DNA of 64,000 bases from Aurelia coerulea. Its lineage: Eukaryota; Cnidaria; Scyphozoa; Semaeostomeae; Ulmaridae. The notes under the pieces are model-generated. The model ran no database searches. It was given only the letters and a program-made list of their open reading frames with translations, and was not told the DNA's origin. The stretch spans positions 21,924,501-21,988,500 of the forward strand of contig CM076949.1 of assembly GCA_039566865.1 (NCBI GenBank). Direction: 5' to 3'. The position numbers were made by a program, and so were the translations under genes. Shown piece by piece: positions 41,868-56,800 of this stretch; positions within the stretch are counted from its first letter, which is position 1, and each line of letters opens with the position of its first letter.

Positions 41868-44800
41868 GTTAGTTTTCAACCTTTCCTTGGCTGAATTTTT
41901 GTTTTGCAGAGGCAAATCATCTCTGTAGCTAGTGTTCTAAGACATGAATAGACCTACAATGTTTATGTTGCAATAGACAATTATGGAAAAAATGGTGCCA
42001 GGGGGGCATTTGACCAAGATTCATTGCCTTCTATAACGCAATCAACAGTCCTAATGGAATCGATGTACGCCATCCACCAAAGACTTACAGCAATTTCTTT
42101 TGTTCTCTTGTTATTTCTATTGTTTAGAGTGAGTCTGTCTGCCAGAGATCTTTGGCGGAAGGGTGCTTGATTCCAGACTGCATCAACAGTAATCATATAG
42201 AAGTTTGATCATTAAACACAATGCATCTTGGTCAAATGCCCCCCCCCCCTCATGCCATCTTTTCCGTAGTTGTCTATTGACTTGCTTCTGTCATGAGACA
42301 ACCCCAGGTGTTTACTCAAAGAATTTTCTCAGAGTGCTAGACCGCCGGCATTTGCCAGATAAAAGTCTCATCCCCAGGTATCTGTGCAAGCAATTTTTGT
42401 TGACACCTGGGCTTTGTGGGGGGATGGTCAGGGCAGGAATTGAACAAGACATTACATGTGGTTGTCCTTTTTTGCAAAAAATCTTCTGTGTGGAATTTTG
42501 ATCCTTCTAAGAATTCTTTATTACCAGGTGTTCCATTCTCAACCACCAACTGGTTCATGCCACTGGTGGTTCTTGATGGTGAGCATGCAAATTTCAGAGA
42601 AGAAATGCTATTAGCCCTTTCATATGGCATCCGTTACCAGCAATTGAACAAGACCAATGGAAGGTATGCAATGATTTTGAATTGTCACTGAAGATGTGAA
42701 TAGTTCAATGGTGAAAACTCAATTGTGGCTTTAAAAATTTTTTAAATTAATTCACAAATTGAGTAGATGTTCAGTTTTAGATTTACATTAAATTCCAAAA
42801 GCATGTGCCTAGCTTCAGTTGTAAATTGGAAATTGGGCATTTTTATTAAAACTTTGTCTACCCCATGGCAACATAGAACAGGAAATACAAACATAACACT
42901 ACCACGTAACTACTAGAGAGAACAATGTGGAAATCGTCGCTGTTTTCATGAGAAGCATATTTATGCTATCTATCATTCTGTGCAATGCATAATATTGCAG
43001 AGGTTTTCTACTGTTGCAGATTGTATTCTGATTTGATTCTATGACGTTTCAAAGATTTAAGCTGCAAAACTTCACGCTGCTTCTTTGCCTCATGTCGTTG
43101 CTCCTCACATATTTATTTTCAGAAAATCAAAAATTGCCCAAAAGACATGATCAAAGGCATCTGAAAATAAGAGATTCCTAACTTGTCTGTTTTAATGTTT
43201 TCAATGCTCCTTTTGTCAGAGCAATGAATGCAATTTCAACTTCAGTCTCATGTCATCATCTTATTTGTTATGCAAATTCTCAAAGGATTTAGAATAGATT
43301 TTAAAATATGTGGAAGTTTTGATCATGTATTTTAGACCATTTTCCAGCTGTTCTGCTGCACCGATTTTTTAAATCTTTCCAATTTGCCAAGGACTACTTC
43401 TTTGAAATGTACTCTATATATAGCAAAAAATACAAAACATACTTTTATCTAGTGGAAACACCAATCCCTATAATTGTCATGCAACCACTTTTGCTGCAAT
43501 GATTTGTGAACCAGGGCCAGGTCGTTCAAACCACAATTAGCGCTAATCTTGGATTAAAGGCATAATTCTGTAGTCATTCACATAGTCGTAATCTGGTATT
43601 AGTCTAATACCAGTTTTAAACAGCCGGGCCCAGGGTGATACCTTTTTGACACACATCCCATATGATACTGCAAGTAAATGGGAGATACTATTTAATTATA
43701 TACACAATCATCTCCTAATTGTTTTTATCTCCTTGCAGGTTTGATCTCCTGACCACTACCAAATTTCATGAAGGTGCAACACCAACTGGGACCCTTTGTG
43801 CAAATCTGCCATGGTTAAAAGAAACACTTCTGCCAAAGCTAAAGAATTGGTCAGAAACATTTAAGCAAGAAGATTTTGCTTCATCCGAAAAGAAACTTCA
43901 CTCACTCTCATTGGTTGATGTTGAGAAATACGCAAGAGTTTACAATGAAATGAAAGCAAAATATGCTCAGTCTCTCATTGAGGTTAGTTTTACGTCTTTA
44001 AAAAAATACTTTGAAAGTGACGCAGAAAATAGCAGCTAAGTTGGGATTGTTTTCTTGTTCATGTTTGTGTAAAACCGAGACAACTTATTACACAAATGAG
44101 ATGATCGTTGTCTTTACTTTTGTTTTTATCTTTTTTTAATCTATCAATGGTACAGGCCTTGCACACATTAACAGGACAAGAATTATCAAGAATTTTCAAG
44201 AATTCTTCACATTATGATAATAATTCTTGAGCTACTGTATATGAAAGACTGATCATTTTTCAAACAAGAATTCTTACAAAACTATAAAGAGAATTCTGAG
44301 GCAGGAAAACCATATTTTAATGCGCACAAGGCCTGTACTGAAGGACAATGGAATGGAACTAGGTGATTTTTTTAGCGGACCTTCATCTGAAATACTCCAA
44401 AATTTGCTGTTAAAATAGTTGGATATGCATATCTTAGTCAGCACTTAAAGCAATTTTTATGTTGCTACATGAAGGTGAGGAATTTCTAAAACTTGATGGT
44501 GTAAAATTGGTAAATTTTATCATATTTTCTGTTCATGATAGGCCTGGCAAGAAAACACAGATCCACAGAAGTTTGTTTTTGAGGACATCTCAATTGCATC
44601 ATATTTGATTGTAAGTATGAATAACAGAATGTTGTTCTATATACAACCTGCAATTTTAATGTATGGACAGAAATGTAATTATACTATTTATGTACAAGGG
44701 AAAGATTATCTTATCAATCAGAAGCCTTTGTCGATTGCACATTTTAATGAAACTAAGGCCAAGTTTAAACACGTTTTTTTACATGTCGAGTCGAACTGTA

Positions 44801-47800
44801 CCAAAAATGGCAGAATCTGCTGTGTCTAAAAATCTGATTTAAACGTCGTTTTTTGCCGTGTTTGGATTTAGATTAAAATGGTTAAAATTGCCATTTTTCA
44901 AAATGCACAAGTGCAGTGGCTGAACGCACATGGAAGCCATGGCCTAGAATAGATTAGTTAAACACAGCAGAAATACGATGTTTAAATCAAGTCGTTTTTT
45001 TACGTTTGATGCGACACGACAGAACTGGTGAACTCCTGCCGTTTTGTCCACTCAAAGACGGCAGGCGATTTAACCTCGTTTTTATGTCGAATTTAATTGA
45101 CACTTAGAAGTTTTTAGCAGCATCTATGAAATTCGACACGGCAAAAACGATGTTAAAACTGGGCCTAATATTGTGATTTCAGGTGCTATGGGAAGAAGAA
45201 AGAATTAAAAACAATAAAGAAGAAAAACAAAGTTTTGTTGATCTTGGTTGTGGAAATGGATTGTTGGTTTATCTACTGTCCCAAGAAGGTGTAAGTGTCA
45301 ACATTCAATTTCTTTGTAAATGATTGGCAAATGCAGAAATGGTAGTCTTATCTTGTTCCTATGTTCTTGGTTGCTTCTGAAGCGATATTCTCAACGCTTT
45401 CATTGCTGGCATAGTTTGAAACCAATTGTCAATTCAATAAAGAGCAAAATACTGCTCTGCAGCTCCTTAAGGGTGTGTTTGATTGGTAAATCTGAACCTA
45501 CAAAATACTGAATTTATTCGACTTTGCAGCAATGGAAACATATTTTCTAATCAAGCGCAAACATCTTAAAAACATTAGCTTTTGGATCTGCAATATGGAG
45601 AAGCAAGAATCTATCCATCCAAAATCTGTCAAACCTTCTGCCTTCTGGAGCAGAAGGTTAAGAAGACCTTCCAGTCCTAGACATACTATTTTAGAATTTT
45701 TTAGTCAATCAAAAGCGAATTCTAAGTCTATGAAGGCTACCGTTTTAAACACATTATAAATTATATCACCAAGTTTGTAGTATTTATAGATTACCGATCA
45801 CAAATTGATAGAAATTTAAGACAAATCCAAGCTATCACTTGTATTTTAGCATTTCTAAATTGAATTTTAACTTGTTTTACATCAAGCGGAATTTAAGTGC
45901 TGAAACCCTTACCATGTGCTAGTCAACAAATTCATTGATTCTGAACAACTAAGCTAGATACAGGAGCATATCGAGAAAACGGTCAAGGGAATTTGTTTGG
46001 AGTTACAGAATTGTTGTAGAGTTTCATGGACCATCGTTGTTCAGTTATGATTTTATAAATCAAGTTATTTTCGTTAATACATTCTACAGTACAATGGTAA
46101 AGGGGTGGACATTCGCCGAAGAAACATATGGGATCAATATGGAAAGTCTACTGTGCTACTGGTATGTAAAATATATAAAGCAAGTTATAATTCCTTAGAA
46201 GTGATAGATACATTTAGGAATCAATTTGGCACCAGACATTGGAGGTGAAGGTGAAGTTGCGGTTTTTATCACCAAGCGCTGGGATCGCAGAAGTAGAATG
46301 GGCCTAATCGAGTCCGCGACCCCTTGTCATGACCCTGAAGTGATGGGGTTCTACCTGGGATCGAACCCGGTCCACCTGACTGTTCTGGCTGCAATGTCAG
46401 AGGATTACACCACTGCGCGGACTACATTGGAGCTAAATTCAAAATTTTTTTTAATTAGATGCGAGTATTCTTTGCAATAACGAGTATCTCAGTATTGTTT
46501 CATTTTTCATGCGAGCCCTGTTTACACTGCGAGCCCTGTTTCTTTTTTCCAATTGGACTCTCTTATGTACAAATTTATCCCTGGTTTAACTAACAGATAC
46601 CTTTTAGAAATGTGAATATTTTCATGCACATGGAATCCCATTACAAAACGATGCCGTGAAGTTGGACCAATGGAAACTGTGCAAAACGAAGTGCTGTTAA
46701 AACGACACTATTTTTCAAACAATCCCGGGGGAAGGGTACTTAGTATATTTGTCCGACGTGGATGTGCCGTTTTTCAGGGTATCGTTTTCACTTACATTTT
46801 CTTCCGCTATCAAAATAAGGCAATTTTTCTGGAGTCAGTTGTCAAAACATGTCAAAAGGGGATATTTTGTAAGCTCGGGTTGTTGCTATAAATAATAATA
46901 ATAATAATACGAATATTTTAACAGGATTAAAGCTTCAAAAAAATTGTTTTTTCAAGTGCCTGTCCTGCTTAAAAAGAAAAGAAAAGGAATGTTAAAAACC
47001 TAATTTAGCAATTATATAACTGTCCGAACAAATATCGCATTAAAAGCCATGATGATTTTCAAAGTATCAAATTTATCTACTAAGCTACTTCACTTGCGCT
47101 AGCAAAATAAATCCAATTGTTTCTTAAAATCCTTCTTGTTTTCAGCAGTTCTTACGTATGTAGGCAAATCATTGTATAACTTTGCCCCCATGTAATGAAA
47201 TCCCTTTCGTGCATATTCAGTTTTGCTCGGTCCAATTTTCATGTTTTCAAGTATTTTCACCAATTTTTTAAAAAGTCAGCTATCGTTTGGAAGGAGAAAT
47301 CCTGAAGTCGAGTCAAAAAAATTTTTTTCGTAAGCACACTCCGTACAAATTTAGGTCAAGATAATGCATCACCCCTCATTTTTGTGATTTTCTCAAGACA
47401 GATTCGTTTATTAAAACATTGCCCTAATATTCTTCTAAAAGTTGTCTTACATGTACGTCGTGCCCGGTTTTATACAGTAAATATCCTTTGAAGCCGGGGG
47501 AGGTGATGATAACTTTCATAGATTTCCTCTTCGGCGTAATTCACAGGAAGAGTCATTGCATCCACACTGTTGTACGTTTGAAGATACTGACTGGATAATC
47601 GGGAATCACTCTGATGAATTAACTCCTTGGATTCCAGTAATAGCTGCAAGGTATGTTTTTTTCATGATCATACAGAGTTAATTAAAAGTTTTATATCGGT
47701 TGCTTAAAGATTGACGAAGCAACGTTTTAATTCCTTGGTTAAAAATCTACATTTTAGCTGCAAACACATATGAAAATTTGTCAGTTCAGTTCGGTTTAAT

Positions 47801-50800
47801 TTTAAAATCCCACTACATACAAGAATCTCTCTATGATAATATGTAATAACTAGAATAATGATTACATCAGGTGATAAAACACAAATGACATATCATACAA
47901 CAGGATTACATAGATCTTTTTTATGGAGAGAGATTTCTTAACGAGGAGCTCGCTCAGTAGAAAGACTAATCGAGGAGAGATCACCCCCTAAAGTAAAATC
48001 CTATTATTTAAATCATAAACACCTTTGGATGTTAGGATCGATTTCCGAATAATTTATTTGGTTAAAATCAGTAATTTGTTAGCGTTTTGATTTTAATAAG
48101 TCTTAAAAATATGGCTTATGGACTTCATCGTCCAAATGATATTCAACTTGTATATCTATGTTCTTCCTACAATGCCTGCCAAAAGTCCTTGGAACACTTA
48201 GGCCATTTCTTGACAATCCGCAGTTCTAACCATAGCGATTAGGCTTAAACACCCCCTCACCCCCAAAACAATGTTGATTTGCAAGGTTATTGTCCTAGCA
48301 TTCCATCAGAGTCGCGAATCGTCCTGCCATCCCCATTTTATCATCACAGAACAACATTGTTCTGAGGGGGAGAGGGGGAAATCGCAACAAAATGCAAAAA
48401 TAGCAAAGGTGTTCCAAGACTTTTGGCAGGCATTGTAGCTATAGACAGGTTAGCCCTTTACCTATGATTAGTTTCGCCTTATTTGTAGTTCATAATCACG
48501 TTCTTTTAGACCCATGTTACTGTTCATTCGTTATTGTTGTCATTTAGTTTTAGTTAGTTCCTCAGTAGCTGCTTAAGTATGCAAGTTCTCTTGTACTAGG
48601 CTATTGATGGAGGAAGTGAAATCCTACTCTTAAATCAAACCCTATGGAATTTAGTGGAAGAGTCAAAGTATTTTAAGCACCTCTGGTGGAAACAACTTTA
48701 GTGTGTGCAATAGCCTCTAATTTAGTACTGATGCAGATTTCAAGGGGCTCCGTTTCCAAATTTATGTCGAAAAGGTGATCTTGAAGTTTTTTTGATGGGC
48801 AATATCATAGAGATGTTTACCTGTATTTTTCAAAAACGAAAACATCTTTTTGAAGATAAATCTTTGTACTTTACAGAGGAAGAAACCGAACATTCATATC
48901 TTTTACGATTACTTGGATATAAGTAGATTTTAACAAGCACTTTTTGGTGGCTTGGGTGAAGCCACCAAACAAACTGCAGAAAACAACGGAGAACAATTGA
49001 CACGTGCGGTATTTATAGATTTGTTTACTGTTTTGCGACGGAGCCCCTTTAAAGACCCATCGCTAATGATCCTTCGTGGCGCCAAAGTCAACTTTCGCAT
49101 CTCGGCCTGTTGTTTTGCTTTCCATTCAGCGCGCAAAGGATCATGGTCGACAATATGCCTGTAAACGGATAGATATTGCTACAGTTAATCAAACAACTTT
49201 GATGTCAATCCCAACCATCTTTTTCTTTCTTGCAGATCATCGTACAAAACAAAATACTTTTTGCTGCCTTGCTGTTTTCATGATTTCACTGGCAAGGTAA
49301 TCGATATCATCTCTCTCACTTTCTCACTTGTTTTGAATTATTCCAATGATATATTGTGTAATAAAGGCGAAAAGGCCTAACACCAAGACTCAAATCTTGT
49401 TTAATCAAAATAAAATTGACAGTCCACTGCGTTTCGAAACATACACGATTCAATGTCAAGCCTATTAAATTTCGAGTAAACGAGCTATTTACATAGACTT
49501 AGGACGTATGATACTGAGACTTATGTAAGGACAAGAGAAAGACGTTTTGTGAGGACAAGAGAAAGACGACAAACATTTTGACTTATTTCTGAATTATTCC
49601 AAAGATATATTGTGTAATAAAGGCGAAAAGTCCTAATATTAAGACTCAAATCATGCTTAATTGAAATAAAATTGACAGTCCACTGCGTTTCGAAACATAC
49701 ACGATTCAATTTCAAACCTATTAAATTTCGAGTAAACGAGCTATTTACATAGACTTAGGACGTATGATACTGAGACTTATGTAAGGACAAGAGAAAGACG
49801 TTTTGTGAGGACAAGAGAAAGACGACAAACATTTTGACTTATTTCTGAATTATTCCAAAGATATATTGTGTAATAAAGGCGAAAAGTCCTAACATTAAGA
49901 CTCAAATCATGCTTAATTGAAATAAAATTGACAGTCCACTACGTTTCGAAACATGCACGATTCATTTTCAAGCCTATTGAATTTCGAGTAAACGAGCTAT
50001 TTACATAGACTTAGGACGTATGATATTGAGACTTATGTAATGAGTCTACTATTTACAGTCAAAGGATATTATCAAGATAGGAGCAAAAAAAAACAATGAA
50101 AAATTATGTTATTAATATCAAAGCAGAGAAAACTAAAGGAGAGAAAGCTAAAAAAGACGCATCAGGGAATGCAGTAATGGTCGTTTTCGTCCTTCTGTTA
50201 ATAAGGTTTGTTTTGTACTTCTGATAAAAAAGTATAGTTCATCGAAGGGAAAAGAAGCTTCCCAAATACAAGATAATGCCTTTAAAGGGGCTCCGTCGCC
50301 TAAATGTAAACAAAACGATGATTTTTGCAGTTTTTTGAAAGGTGATATCACATAGAATTTTCATATTTTTTTTCAAAATGAAAGTTGCTGTTCGGACATA
50401 AATCATTGTATTTCACTAAGGAACAAACCAAACATTCATATCTTCTACGATGTCTCAGATATAAGTGGATTTCCAACGGTCACTTTTTGGTGGCTTGGGT
50501 GAAGCCACCAAACAAACTGCAGAAAACAATGGATGAACAATGGATAATTGGTGAGACGTGCGAGTTTACGGATTTGTTTATTGTTTGGCGACGGAGCCCC
50601 TTTAAGTATTGATGATTTGCTGTCTGTAAGAGAGTGAGGGAAAATTACTTCGCAAAAATTGCGTGTAAGATTTGTAAATAATGTATATGCAAAGTTGTAA
50701 TCCAGAGTCTCTTTTTGACTTGCATATCTCGCACGCTTTTTTTTTCTGTTTCCGAACTTCGATTCACATTCAATTGCTTGCAGAGTGTCATTACTTTCAC

Positions 50801-53800
50801 CAAAATGGCATAGGTTTTAACCGTAAGTAAGTTTTCATAAACTTACTGTGAATTGCAGTTCTGAATGAAAAACTTTCGTTTTCTTTCAGTTCAAGAAAAA
50901 TTGTCACGACTCTTCGCAGTACCAAACATACTTGGATTACGTACGTGAAATTGGCACAGAATGTGGATTCGTTATTGAGCAAGATATTCAACGAATTCCC
51001 TCAACCAAACGAGTAAGTAATAAAGAAATGCAGGATTAAAAGCGTTGGAAAAAAGGTGAAAGAAAATATACCGCCGATCCACTAAAAAGGAAAGCTTTTC
51101 AATTGTCACCAAAATGTTGTTATGGTACCGATCTTAAAAAAATTTTATCATGTTTGTTTGTGTCGAAGACTGAATGAATTCAGAGGTAAACCCTTGATCG
51201 ACTGTTTCTAGGGCAAGTTGGAAAGTTTCTATCATTGTGAATGTCTCGTTATTTGGCACCCAAGCGCTCCTCAGATGCTTTGCATATTATTGTTTCGTCA
51301 TCAAGTCCGTATGCTTCTTTATTAGCCTGCGTACAGACTATACCCAAGGAAAAGGTATAGTCTGCGCAACACCGCTCACTTTTGTGTAGTGCGTGCTTCA
51401 GCATTTATTTCGCAATAGTGATAACAAAGAAAACTTATTGTTGTAGCAGCCAACAAAATCACTTTCCCGGGAAACGAGGAAGCAATCAGATTTGAGAACG
51501 GTCATCATGTGATTAAATCTCAGGTTTCACTTTGTTCTCCAGGCAAACTTCATGAGCAACACAATACTCTGGAATTTTAACTATCCTACTATAGACAATG
51601 ACCAGACGCTAAGAAGAAAGGGCCATTCAAACTGCCATTGAAATGAAATGCTGACGCATACAATACACGATATTGAGCGGCGTTGCGCAGACTATACCTT
51701 TTCCTTAGTTAGGTCATATTGTCTGCACGCAGGCTACTTCTTTATATCCTCCGAATTATTTCAATTTTTTTGTCTATTGACGAACTTTCCCATCCTCTAA
51801 AACATAATTTGACTTGGTTAAGGTTTGCTTACTTCACAATATTACAATATTAGTCAAAGTTTTACAATATCAGAGTTAGGCAATTAGAAAAAATGACAGC
51901 GTGCTTCATTAATCAGTTTTAATCAGCTAATATACCGGGTGAGTCACAAAAAAGTTTACCAGTTTGGCGGGCTGTGAAATAAAAATTAAGTGGCCGATAT
52001 TAAAAACTAATGTGTTAATCTACCATTCAAAGGCCAACTTAGATGAGAAAATTTTGTTTGGCAGAATCATTCACTTGCAAAACCCACAAATTGGAAAAAT
52101 GCTTGTAAGGGGTTTGTATGGGAATCGAGAATTCCACGTTCCATTCTGGTCCATGATTTATTTGGCATGGAAATTTGAGTTCACTACAATTGTCAGTTTC
52201 AGATATAGAATTTTGATTTCAATAGCAAGTAAATCATGGACCGGAATGGAATGTGGAATTCTAGTTCCTATACATGTCCTTTAGAGAAATTTTTCTAATT
52301 TTGGGGTCTTAGAGATGAGCAATTCTACCAAACAAAATTTTCTCATCTAAGTTAGCCTTTGCATGATAGATTAACATTTCAGTTTTGAATATCAGCCGCA
52401 TACATATTATTCCACAGCCCGCCAAACAGGCAAACTTTTTTTTGACTCACCCGGTATATGAATAATGATGATAAATAATTTGTTTAAAGTTGGCTTACAA
52501 CTCTAATAGCTATGTAAAAAGCTAATTAATACCAACTATCTATCAGAAATATCATAAGTGTGTGTTACAATGTACCAAAAAGATTTTAAAGTAAGTAAAA
52601 CTAAATAAACTAAATAAAACTTAAGCCAGAAATAAATATTTTCGACAATCTACAGTCACACTCTATTGTTTTGAAAGTTGTCAATGATTGGGACTCTCTA
52701 ACACTGTGAGGTGATGTTTGCCACAGCTTTTGACCCCCCAAATATCTCACTGTTCCTATGCCATAAGAAGTTGTCCTGGCGTTTGGAATGCCAAGAGTAT
52801 TCTTATTTCGCAGGTCATATTGTACATCTCTTGCCTCAAAAATCTCACTCATGAAACTAGCATTTAGGTTTCTGTTAGTTTTGTATATTTCTATCATGAA
52901 GTAACTGTAGATTGCGTTGGTGAATGGATACTGCATTGTCTAATTTCAGCAAAGTTTCGTGGTAGACATGACAGTTTTTATACACAATTCTGAGTGCTCT
53001 TTCTTGGATTTTATTGGAGCTGATGATTGATATTTCTTTGAAAAATTTCTTTCTTTTTCTAGATGTTGTACCGGGTGAACCAGAAAAAAGTTCCCACTTA
53101 TGAAAATTCACAGCATCAAGAGTACTACATGGATTGGAATGAATCATTATTTGCTTGACAGCCAAAAGATGGAAGTATTTTTGTGATTTTTCTCACCTTG
53201 TTGCAAGCATTGGAAAAATTGGTAAATTCAAATTTAGAAAAACTTTCTGGTTGCAAAATGACTGAAAAAGGCCTAAGATACATGATCAAATCATAAAGGA
53301 CTCCTCGCTCAGAACAACAGAGAAAAAGCAATTTATCATGGGTGAGAGATATCGTCTGCACATTTATTGCCATGGAATTGAAAATTTGAAGTATCTGTTT
53401 GAGAATCTATGTCTTATTACTCTTGAGAGAGATGAAACGCCCATGCGTATTGTTCTGTGTGAGGAAAGTCCTAACGATTTGATCAAGTGTTTTAGGCCCT
53501 TTTTTAGTCATTTTGCAACCACGAAATTTTTGTAAATTTGAATTTACCTATATTTGCAGTGCTTGTAAGAAGACGAAAAAAATCACAAAAATATTTTGAT
53601 CTTTTGGCTTTTAACTAGAACTTGAATCATTCTTATATCAATGAAGTACTTGTGGTGCTACGAATTTTCGAAAGTGGGAACTTTTTTCTGGCTCACCCGT
53701 TATAAGTGGTTAGCGATCAGATATTCTTTCTGGTAATTTTTGAATTTTTATGCTTCTTTTAACGTCTTTCAGACTTGTCACATTGCAAGAAAGCGATCGT

Positions 53801-56800
53801 ATTTAGAAACAGAGCAGCATGAAATTGAAAACAAAGTACAAAGCTTACTAGCTAAACGGAGCTGCCATCTTAAACTTGATGATGTCACAGGTGTTGATGC
53901 AGCAGAACGTGATAAAGAGACTTGCCATACCGCAGACAGTGAACATACACAAAGCACTGGGGACAAATTTCTTCCAAGAGAGGCTAAAGAAACAGTACGG
54001 AATTGCACGCAAATAAACAAAGATGTTAAAAATGCTATCATTGATAAAGTTACGACTGCACTGCTGAAGTCTGAGCGAAGATATGAAGGGGACCACAATT
54101 CGTTCACATCTAAAGGGAGACGATGCTCAAATTGGAACTGTGGAGGTAGGTCAGTTTCCCTTTTAATATTTTTGTCCTTTGAGTGATCGTAGTTTTGTAC
54201 TAGAGCATCCACGGAGCGATTAGTAATTAGCAAAATGATGTAGCGCACTTTTAAGCCTGGTTTCCATATAGCCGTAAGATGCCGTAAGGTTGCCGCAACC
54301 ATTGCCGGAACCATTGCCGCCGGCATGCCGCAACCATTTCAACTTAAATGGAAACCACTTCTCCCGGTACCACCGGCAGCCGCAACCATGATGGTTGCGG
54401 TACCGTAACGACTTGGAAAAAGTTTATTCATTTCAAATTTTCTCGATCCTTATGGCATCTTACCGGTAATGGTTGCGACACTAGGTTCAGACGTTTCCAT
54501 TTAAATCGTTAGCCTACGGTACCGGGGGCATGGCAGATGGAAGATGGCAGAAGACTGCCGCCAGCAACCTTCCGGCACATGGAAACCAGGCTTTAGAAGA
54601 CATCCATTCCAATATTTATCTACCTGACATCAATCTTGAGCTTGACCTTTTCTTGTCCCTTGTACCCCTTCCAAAATGGCAATTTGCATTGAATTTATCT
54701 GTACGACACCCTACGGCACTGGTCAAATCGAATGTCAAAGAGCTCAAGTAGAGGCTAATAATGTCAAAAATTAATTCCCTTACGGATCAGTTCCTTGCAT
54801 TGCATACAGTATGTGCATTGATACGGGTCATATGTTTTGAAAAACATTTTGAACAAAAAAAATTATGCTCTCAAATGCCCGTTTCAATGGTTCGAGCTAA
54901 ACAACTATAATTCAGGCTTAGGGTTGCCTTCAAGTGTGCACCTGGGCTTTTTGATTTCATTTCAATTAACTGTTATTTGAAGGCTTGAGACTAACGGGCC
55001 TTGCTTTTTCACATCAACTTTTTTCAAGTTGCCTTGCCAGTTGCAACTGGCCTTTCTCTTGCACACCTATCCGTGCCCAACCCTTTGCATAAATGCATTC
55101 AAGTTGCAAGGTGCAATGTGGAATCTTTATGTTAATGACATTTTTAGCTGTTTTCCAATAACCAATTTCCGCTTTTATTTTCTAGGTAGTCTGCCGCTTG
55201 CTGAAGTGACATCACTACTGACCAAAGAGACTCTCCAAGAGCTGAAAAGTCAATGTGGAGGTCTGCAAACATTGCTACGAAATCATGGTCACATTTTCAA
55301 AGGTAAGTCAGATTAGATGGACTTATTTGTGTCAAAAAATGTCTCCTGCCTTGGTAGTAAAATAAGGATAAATTGATAATGGTTGTCATATCTTTCTTGG
55401 TAATTAATTTCAAAGTGAATAACTATGGTTTATTCTCAATCATTCTGGCAACTTCTTTGTTGATAGCATTTTGAAAATTAGTTTCATGCATACGAAAAAA
55501 ACCCACATCTTTCTAATCCCAAACACGAGGGTTTTTTTATACCGCAAAAGCTCTACTAAGCCCCCCACTTATATCAAATTCCAGAGGTTACCAAAGATTC
55601 TCCATTTATTGAGCTAAATAAGTTTGCATAATGCATATTAATTTGATATGTTTTGAGGGAAAACTTTGTCGAATTCATGTGTTTAACTCGTAAAATTGTA
55701 CGTTTAAACCGTGGTGCTAAAAGAACTAAAAGGTGTCCAAAATCAAATAAGCCCCCCAGGGGCTTAATAGAGCTTTTACGGTACTTCACAGTCAAATACA
55801 ACTGACAGATTTTGATGGTGAATGGTGGTTTAATCGATTAAGGATTGATAATATACCTCTCTCTTGTTCAAAAACCTACCTCTCTCTCCTGATGAATTCC
55901 AATCAGAATCATTTCGAAATGGTCCTGCCAATCTAAAAGAATACCACTGCAAACAATCTTGTCTGTAAGGAAGATTCTGTAGTGAGATTTTGCCAAACCT
56001 TTACCGTAAAGTTTGTTGCAGTTCGCTACCGCAGTCGTCCAAATCATTTTCTTTTCTCGAGTAATTCCACCCGTCTTCATCAAAAATATTGTTGTAAATA
56101 TATTAATGAATCCTTTCTGTTACATTTGCACCAAGAAATACATTAAATAACTGTATTTTGTGCTCGATGCGAGCGCATACTTTGAACCAGAATTTTCTCT
56201 GTACAATTTCCATTGCAAGTTCGTTCTTTCGCCCAAAGAACCTTCACGATTGCTAAATTATCACCGCGCGCATTTTCCCGCTGCACAGCCCCTTTAAAGA
56301 GGAGTTGCTGTTTTTGAAAACTGAGAATTGCTCGTATTTCTGATCTTACAAAGTTTTCTCAAGCTCCCTTGTTTATATCCAATTACTGTTACAGATAACA
56401 GTTTGCTTGATCCTTTTATTGTGTAAATTCAAACTATCCCTCAAAATCCTATCGCTCATTTTATTGCGAAATTTACCGATTTGAAAGGAAAAATCTGGGG
56501 TTTGTATGACTAATGCTAGAAAACTAATTTACCAACTGCTGCCGCGAATTCTTAACTTTGTTCCACTTTTTGCGATTCGTAAAGGCTGTAAATTCAATAA
56601 AAATGCTAATATTTTAGGCCAAATCTGGTCGCTTATGAGACGATAAAGAGGCTGGCAACGATTATGAAGAGGCGAGAAAGCAATATGACAGCCTCCTTCT
56701 CGTTGCAAGTGACGTCAGAAGACACAGATTCTTTACACTTTGTGACGTAATTTCGCTCTGGTCGCTTATTTAAAAACGCATTTTCGCAGGGAAAAGACGA

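Noticed and set aside
53778..54326. Long minus-strand frame opposite TRMT44 exon 10
   Set aside because: It is antisense to a well-supported coding exon, has no recognisable motif, and crosses the exon-intron border.
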